This document shows positions 58,900-64,000 of a stretch of DNA of 64,000 bases, piece by piece. Made by a program: the position numbers and the translations under genes. The notes under the pieces are model-generated. The model did not search any database. It was not told where the DNA came from and saw only the letters and a list, made by a program, of their open reading frames with translations. Numbering within the stretch: position 1 is the stretch's first letter; the number at the start of each line of letters is the position of its first letter. Origin of the DNA: JANWVO01 sp964458495 (lineage in GTDB: Bacteria > Acidobacteriota > Terriglobia > Bryobacterales > Bryobacteraceae); contig CAYWJB010000006.1 in the NCBI GenBank assembly GCA_964458495.1, forward strand, positions 62,001 through 126,000, given 5' to 3'.

Positions 58900-60540
58900 A
58901 TGCGAATGGATTTGATTGTAACGGGCGGTGAGCCTTTGACGTGGGAGTGGGGCCGGGTGCTTGATGGCCGGGGAGGAGTATCCGCGTGTGATGCGGCGAT
59001 CCGGGCTTGGCTGGAGGGAGAGAAAGCCGGCTGGGTGCTGTTCTGGGACGCGACGCTCGGGATGCCGGATCTTGGACTGATGCAGGAACTCGCCAAGCGC
59101 CCTGTTGACGTCTGGCATGGCGGGTTGCGGATGGGCACGGGCGGATTGCCGGGGCTGCTCGACTTTGTGAGCCCCTGCTGGATGCTGCACCGCGATCCGC
59201 CGGCGGAGATCGAAGCCTCGAGCTGGAGGCTGAGCTTGCGGTGTGCGCTGGTGAGGAGGGAACTGCTCCAGTGCGTGGGTGGTGTGGACGGCGCGTACCG
59301 GACGTTAGCGGGCGCCGGACTGGACTTGGGTTACCGGTGCCTGTGTGCCGGCGCGATGATGCGCCATGTGCCGGGGATGGCGGGCACCGGGCAGGGGGCG
59401 GGCGCCAGGCCGCCGCTGGAGGATGAGGCGCGCTGGGTGGCCAAGGCCAGAGGGTTGAAGTGGCTGGCGTACGGGCTGGGGCGGGCGGTTCTCACCGGGG
59501 ATTGCGGACCGGCGGAGGCGTGGCGGGCATGGCGGGGCGCGGCGGGCCTGGAGCGGGTGAGGCCGGGGGGATGGCGCACGGGGCGCGACACGGGCGGAAG
59601 GCTGGCAGAGGGCAGCGTGACGGTGCTGATCCCGACAGTGGACCGGTATCCGTACCTGCGCACGGTTCTGCGGCAGCTGGCGGCCCAGACGGTGCCGCCG
59701 GTAGAGGTGGTGGTGGTGGATCAAACCGATGGCAGACGGCGGGAGCGGGACTGGCATTCGGCCGATGGCCTCCGGCTGCGGGTGATCGAGCAGGAGAAAG
59801 CGGGCCAGTGCACGTCGAGGAACGCCGGGCTGCGGGCGAGCCGGGGGGAGTGGATCCTGTTTCTGGACGACGACGACGAGGTGGAGCCCGACCTGGTGGA
59901 ACGGTTCCTGCGGGTGGCGGCGGAGACGGAAGCGGACGTGGTGTGCGGGGTGGCGGAGGAGGCGGGCGCGGGGGCGCTGCCGGAGTGGTTCCGTCTGCGG
60001 CGAATGAGCGACGTGTTTCCGACCAACGCCGGGATGGTGCGAAGGGAAGCGCTCGTGCGGAGCGGGCTGTTCGACCTGGCGTATAACCGGGGGGCTCGGG
60101 CGGACGGGGATCTGGGGATGCGGCTGTACCGGAGCGGTGCGCTGATGGTGCTGGATCCTGAGCTGCGCGTGCTGCACCACCATGCGCTGCAGGGAGGCCT
60201 GAGGAAGCACAAGGCGCGGAAGGCGACCTATGCGGCGAGCCGGGCGAGCCTGTGGGTGAGGCACCTGCCGGAGCGGACGGAGCTGTACTTGCGGAGGAGG
60301 TATTTCAGCGAGCGGCAGTGCCGGGAGGCGCTGTGGATGAGCGTGCTGGGGACGCTCGCGGGGCGGGGGTGCGCGTGGCGGCGGGCATTGAAGGCGGCGG
60401 TGGGGGCGGCGCAGCTTCCGCATACGCTGTGGGTGGTGCGGAAGAGGGACGAAGAGGCGCTGCGGATGATGGGAAGATTTCCGCAGATTGAACGGCTGGA
60501 AGAGGCTGGCGTGGCGGCATGCGAGGGAAGCGGCTGCTGA
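58900..60540 (+). CDS. Glycosyltransferase, GT2 family, with extra N-terminal GT-like domain
   Basis: A 546-residue protein. The C-terminal half (about 235-460) is a GT2 domain: VTVLIPTVDRYPYLRTVLRQ, VVVVDQTDG, then ILFLDDDDEVEPD with the DxD-type site, and LFDLAYNRGARADGDLGMRL as the acceptor/base region. The N-terminal 200 residues (ACDAAIRAWLEGEKAGWVLF, WRLSLRCALVRRELLQCVGG) look like a degenerate GT-A domain without a DxD site. It starts ten bases after a repeat unit and overlaps the next gene by 22 bp. Confidence 0.87.
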   Translation: MRMDLIVTGGEPLTWEWGRVLDGRGGVSACDAAIRAWLEGEKAGWVLFWDATLGMPDLGLMQELAKRPVDVWHGGLRMGTGGLPGLLDFVSPCWMLHRDPPAEIEASSWRLSLRCALVRRELLQCVGGVDGAYRTLAGAGLDLGYRCLCAGAMMRHVPGMAGTGQGAGARPPLEDEARWVAKARGLKWLAYGLGRAVLTGDCGPAEAWRAWRGAAGLERVRPGGWRTGRDTGGRLAEGSVTVLIPTVDRYPYLRTVLRQLAAQTVPPVEVVVVDQTDGRRRERDWHSADGLRLRVIEQEKAGQCTSRNAGLRASRGEWILFLDDDDEVEPDLVERFLRVAAETEADVVCGVAEEAGAGALPEWFRLRRMSDVFPTNAGMVRREALVRSGLFDLAYNRGARADGDLGMRLYRSGALMVLDPELRVLHHHALQGGLRKHKARKATYAASRASLWVRHLPERTELYLRRRYFSERQCREALWMSVLGTLAGRGCAWRRALKAAVGAAQLPHTLWVVRKRDEEALRMMGRFPQIERLEEAGVAACEGSGC

Positions 60541-61670
60541 TCCTGGCTTCGGAGTTTCCGCCGGGGCCCGGGGGCATCGGCGTTCATGCCCATGAGCTGG
60601 CGAAAGGGCTTTCGGCGAGGGGCTGGAAAGTGCGGGTGCGGACTTGTCAGGACTATGCTAACCGGGAGGAGATCGAAGCTTTCAACTGCCAGCAGATGTT
60701 TGAGATCTCGTCTCTGCGGCGGGGTGCCAGGATGACTCGCCTGGCTTACCTCACGGCGGGCGCGATGCGCGACCGGAGATGGGGCGCCGACGTGGTGGTG
60801 GCGTCCGGAAGAAACGCTCTGCTGGCGGGTGCGTTGCTGAGAGCGCGGGGTGAGGCGAAGCTGGCGGCGGTGGCCCACGGGACGGAGTTGCTGACGGGCG
60901 GGAGGGTGCAAAATGCGGCTGTTGGATGGGCGTTGCGGTCGGCGGACGTCGTGATCGCGGTGAGCCGTCACACCGCCAGGGTGGTTCAAGAGAAGCACGG
61001 CGTGAGGCGGCGCGTGGAGGTGATCCTGAACGGGGCGGACGGAGAGTGGTACCGTCCCGCTGGAGATGGCGAGGTGGAGGCCTGGAGGCGGCAGAGGGGG
61101 CCGGGGCAGGGACCCGTGATTCTGACTGTAGGCCATGTCTCGGAGCGAAAGGGGCAAGAGGTGGTGGTGCGGGCGCTGCCGAAAGTGGCGGCGCTGGCGC
61201 CGGGAGTCGAGTACTGGATGGCAGGACTGGAGACGGAGCGGGAGCGGGTGGAGCTTGCGGCGCGAGAGGCGGGGGTGACAGACAGGATCCGGTTCCTGGG
61301 CCGTCTGACGCCGAGGGAGCTGGGGGCGTGCCTGCAAAGCTGCGACGTGTTTGCGATGACGAGCCGGATGGTGGACGGGGACTACGAAGGTTTCGGGATT
61401 GCCGTGCTGGAGGCGGCGCTGTGCGGCAAGCCGGCGGTGGTGAGTGATTGCGGAGGGTTGCCGGAGGCGGTGGTGGACGGGGTGACCGGACTGGTGGTGC
61501 GGGAGGGAGAGGTGAGCGAGACGGCCGAGGCTTTGGGGCGGTTGCTGGCGGATGCCGGGCTGAGAAAGAGAATGGGAGAAGCGGCACGGCGGCGGGTTCT
61601 GGAAGAGGGAACGTGGGAGCGGCGGATGGACGAGTATGACCGGCTGCTCCGGCAGTTGGCGGAGGGGTGA
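60519..61670 (+). CDS. Glycosyltransferase, GT4 family (GT-B)
   Basis: A 383-residue transferase with the glycine-rich donor-side loop PPGPGGIGVHAHELAKGL near the N-terminus, typical of WcaI/PimB-like GT4 enzymes, VAVSRHTARVV, then ILTVGHVSERKGQEVVVRAL and EX7E in EGFGIAVLEAALCGKPAVVS. It overlaps the GT2 gene by 22 bp. Sugar specificity cannot be read from the sequence. Confidence 0.92.
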   Translation: MRGKRLLILASEFPPGPGGIGVHAHELAKGLSARGWKVRVRTCQDYANREEIEAFNCQQMFEISSLRRGARMTRLAYLTAGAMRDRRWGADVVVASGRNALLAGALLRARGEAKLAAVAHGTELLTGGRVQNAAVGWALRSADVVIAVSRHTARVVQEKHGVRRRVEVILNGADGEWYRPAGDGEVEAWRRQRGPGQGPVILTVGHVSERKGQEVVVRALPKVAALAPGVEYWMAGLETERERVELAAREAGVTDRIRFLGRLTPRELGACLQSCDVFAMTSRMVDGDYEGFGIAVLEAALCGKPAVVSDCGGLPEAVVDGVTGLVVREGEVSETAEALGRLLADAGLRKRMGEAARRRVLEEGTWERRMDEYDRLLRQLAEG

Positions 61671-61674
61671 AGGG

Positions 61675-62817
61675 TTGAAGCTGGTGGTGATCTCGCACAC
61701 GCCGCACCGGCGATCGGGAAATGAAGTCCGTGGGTGGGGACCGACGGTGAGGGAGTTGAGCCATGTCGCCGGGTTGTTCGATGAGCTGGTGCATGTGGCA
61801 CCCGTGGAAGAGGGCGATCTCGAAGTTTCGATGGAGGCCTACGGAGCGGGAAATGTTCGGGTGGCAGGGGTGAAGCCTAGCGGCGGAGATGGGATAGCGG
61901 AAAAGGCCGGAGTGGTGGCGGCGTGGCGTGAGTACGGGAAGGTGATCTGGAGGGAAGTGGCCTTGGCGGATGCGGTGCACGTGCGGCTGCCTTGTAATAT
62001 CGGGCTGCTGGCGCTTCTGGTGCTTTGTATAAAGAGGACGCCGCGGCGGAGGTGGTTCAAATATGCGGGCAACTGGAAGCCGGCGGGGCCGGAGCCGTGG
62101 TCCTACCGGCTGCAAAGGTGGATTTTGCGGTGCGGGTGGGCCGGGGGGGTGGTGACCGTCAACGGCGAGTGGGAGGGGGAGCCGCCGCACGTGCGGCCAT
62201 TCTTGAACCCCTCGCTGACAGAAGAGGATCTGGAGCGGGGCCGCGCGGCGGCGGAGGAGAAGCGGCTGGAGGCGCCGCTGCGCCTTGTGTTTGCAGGGAG
62301 GGTGGAGGAGGCGAAGGGGGCAGGGCGCGCGGTGGAACTGGTGCGGCGGCTGCGTGAGGCGGGGATCGAGTGCGAACTGGACGTAGCCGGAGACGGACCT
62401 TTGCGGAGTGTATTGGAGGAACGCGTCCGGCGGGACGGGCTCGATGGGGTAGTGCGGCTGCACGGGTGGTTGGGCAGGGAAGAGATCAGGGAATTGTATA
62501 AGACGGCTCATTTTTGTGTGTTGCTTTCCGAGTGCAGTGAAGGCTGGCCGAAGGTGCTGAGCGAGGCGATGGCGTATGGGGCGGTCCCGGTGGCAAGCGA
62601 AACAGGGGGCATCGCCAGCATGCTTCAAAAGTTCGGGTGCGGGGTAACCGTGGCGGCGCGGGACGTGGAGGCGGCTGCCCGGGCGATTGCGGCGTATGCG
62701 GGTGATCCGGGGAAGTGGAGGGCAGAGAGCGAGAGGGGGGTGATGGCGGCGGAGGGGTTCACGTATGAGGCGCATGTGAGGCGGGTGGCGGAGATCCTGG
62801 GAGTGGGGAGGGAGTGA
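61675..62817 (+). CDS. Glycosyltransferase, GT4 family (GT-B)
   Basis: A 380-residue transferase. TTG 61675 is the likely start: GGAGGGG lies eight bases upstream and translation gives LKLVVISHTPHRRSGNEV. The C-terminal lobe has LRLVFAGRVEEAKGAGRAVE and EX7E in EGWPKVLSEAMAYGAVPVAS. The upstream in-frame ATG 61636 overlaps the previous gene. Four bases separate it from the next gene. Confidence 0.88.
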   Translation: MKLVVISHTPHRRSGNEVRGWGPTVRELSHVAGLFDELVHVAPVEEGDLEVSMEAYGAGNVRVAGVKPSGGDGIAEKAGVVAAWREYGKVIWREVALADAVHVRLPCNIGLLALLVLCIKRTPRRRWFKYAGNWKPAGPEPWSYRLQRWILRCGWAGGVVTVNGEWEGEPPHVRPFLNPSLTEEDLERGRAAAEEKRLEAPLRLVFAGRVEEAKGAGRAVELVRRLREAGIECELDVAGDGPLRSVLEERVRRDGLDGVVRLHGWLGREEIRELYKTAHFCVLLSECSEGWPKVLSEAMAYGAVPVASETGGIASMLQKFGCGVTVAARDVEAAARAIAAYAGDPGKWRAESERGVMAAEGFTYEAHVRRVAEILGVGRE

Positions 62818-62821
62818 AGCG

Positions 62822-64000
62822 ATGGCTTTGCTGAAGCGATCCGCAGCGGTTATGTGGCTGCTGGCAGCGTGTTGCGGGACGGCGCCGGCGGCGGAGTGGT
62901 ATGTTGCGCCGGACGGGACGGCGCAGGGGGACGGGAGCCGGGAGAAGCCATGGAGCCTGGAAGCGGCTTTGCAGCCGCATCCGCGGATCGCGCCGATGGA
63001 CACGGTGTGGGTTCGCAAGGGGGTGTACAACGGGGCGTTTGTAGGGCGGCTGAAGGGGGCGCCGGGCAAGCCGGTGGTGCTGCGGGCGTATCCGGGCGAG
63101 CGGGTGGTGCTGGACGGGCGGGGGTTCTCGCCCAAGTCGGTGCTGACGATTGAAGGCGAATGGGCGTGGTACTGGGGGCTGGAGGTGACCAACTCGGACC
63201 CGAACCGGGTGACCACGCTGGCTGGATCGAACCACGAGCAGACGCGTGGCGGCGGGATTTCTATAGTGGGGCCGAACACGAAGGTGATCAACTGCGTGGT
63301 GCATGACGCGGGGGTGGGGGTCGGGATGGGGGTTTCGACTCCGAATGTGGAGCTTTACGGGACGGTGATCTTCAACAACGGGTGGAGGGCGCCGGACCGC
63401 ACGCACGGGCATTCGATTTACGCACAGAATCAGAATGCGGAGAAGTGGATCCGTGACAACATTCTGTTCAACCCGTTCAGCTTCAATATGCATATTTATG
63501 GCTCGAAGCGGGCATTTTTGAACAATTTTCTGCTGGAAGGCAATATCGGTTTCAACGGCCGGTGGCTGGTAGGGGGGGAAGGCCCGATGAAGAACATCGT
63601 GATGCGGAGCAACCTGTTGTATGGCAACGGGGCGCAGCTCTCCTACTGGAACCGGCCGAACGAGGGGTTGAAGCTGGAGGGCAACTACCTGCCGGGGGTC
63701 ACTACAGCTCTGTATTGGAACCGCATGGAGGTGCGCAACAACACATTCGTGAGGCCCGCGCAGCAGGGTGAACGGATTTCGGTGTCGTTCTGGACACCGG
63801 ACGGTTTTCAGCGGTCGGTGTTCGAAGGCAACACCTACCATGTGATGGATGCCCGGGTGCAGGTGCTGCGGCTGGGGCGGGTGGACGGGCCGCAGGTGAC
63901 TGACTATTCTCTTGCGAGGTTGCAGAGCGAGCTGGGGTTTGAAAAGACGGGAAAACTGATCGCTACGCCGGACGGGAGGCCGAAAGAGCCGGCGGTTTTC
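62822..64000 (+). CDS. Right-handed parallel beta-helix protein, exported (3' end outside window)
   Basis: The first 393 residues of a gene that continues past the edge. After a signal peptide (MALLKRSAAVMWLLAACCGTAPAA) comes EWYVAPDGTAQGDGSREKPW, the usual start of a beta-helix domain, then many Asn-rich turns (NTKVINCVVHDAG, IRDNILFNPF, NIVMRSNLLYGN). Such proteins in glycan clusters are often polysaccharide lyases or epimerases such as AlgG-like enzymes. No catalytic residues can be assigned. It follows the GT gene by four bases. Confidence 0.85.
   Translation, partial: MALLKRSAAVMWLLAACCGTAPAAEWYVAPDGTAQGDGSREKPWSLEAALQPHPRIAPMDTVWVRKGVYNGAFVGRLKGAPGKPVVLRAYPGERVVLDGRGFSPKSVLTIEGEWAWYWGLEVTNSDPNRVTTLAGSNHEQTRGGGISIVGPNTKVINCVVHDAGVGVGMGVSTPNVELYGTVIFNNGWRAPDRTHGHSIYAQNQNAEKWIRDNILFNPFSFNMHIYGSKRAFLNNFLLEGNIGFNGRWLVGGEGPMKNIVMRSNLLYGNGAQLSYWNRPNEGLKLEGNYLPGVTTALYWNRMEVRNNTFVRPAQQGERISVSFWTPDGFQRSVFEGNTYHVMDARVQVLRLGRVDGPQVTDYSLARLQSELGFEKTGKLIATPDGRPKEPAVF

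Overview
The window is GC-rich bacterial chromosome. Tandem ASPIC/UnbV FG-GAP proteins, a twin-arginine-type secreted sulfatase, a DUF1080 hydrolase, a sialate O-acetylesterase, DUF2891, a CHAT protein beside a sigma factor and lipid A/Kdo genes together suggest a Gram-negative acidobacterium, probably of the Solibacter/Bryobacter group. That placement is inferred from gene content; no rRNA or other marker gene is present.

Layout. 0-4 kb: the end of a MacB-type permease, an MFS transporter and an unknown gene that looks split at a G8 tract. 4-10.5 kb: rhaT, a two-domain thyX divergent from dut, a sugar-isomerase-like secreted protein, a secreted protein with an internal duplication, and a class A beta-lactamase fold protein. 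10.5-18.6 kb: crcB with DUF190, two FG-GAP/UnbV proteins, a TPR protein, a sulfatase and DUF2891. 18.6-19.6 kb: a REP-associated tyrosine transposase (RAYT) bounded by long inverted repeats. 19.7-22.4 kb: a KDG-type kinase and gnd. 22.5-27.5 kb: a CHAT protein and sigma factor operon, divergent from an NtrC-type regulator across an intergenic region rich in hairpins. 27.9-38.3 kb: an esterase, a second RAYT, a WaaA-LpxK fusion, a peptidase/thioredoxin/thioredoxin/DUF1080 operon, a small basic protein, gudD and an FmdB-type zinc ribbon. 38.5-39.6 kb: a DUF465 protein and an unknown exported protein.

39.6-64 kb is a single-direction exopolysaccharide or O-antigen cluster. It contains an O-antigen ligase-like protein, a CapD/PglF-type sugar nucleotide dehydratase, a ribbon-helix-helix protein, a Wza-like export protein, a Wzc-like tyrosine kinase, Wzm and Wzt, an asparagine-synthase-like enzyme, nine glycosyltransferases or GT-like proteins and a beta-helix protein. 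Most genes overlap or nearly touch, as in a long operon, and a good sigma-70-type promoter lies at its head. The cluster shows signs of remodelling: a lower-GC segment begins inside wzt, an asparagine synthetase N-terminus survives only as a remnant, and a REP-like repeat array holds a 100-N assembly gap.

On the given strand third codon positions are C-rich from about 20 to 38 kb, for genes of either direction, and G-rich from 39.8 kb to the end. This skew reversal is a large-scale feature that gene orientation alone does not explain.
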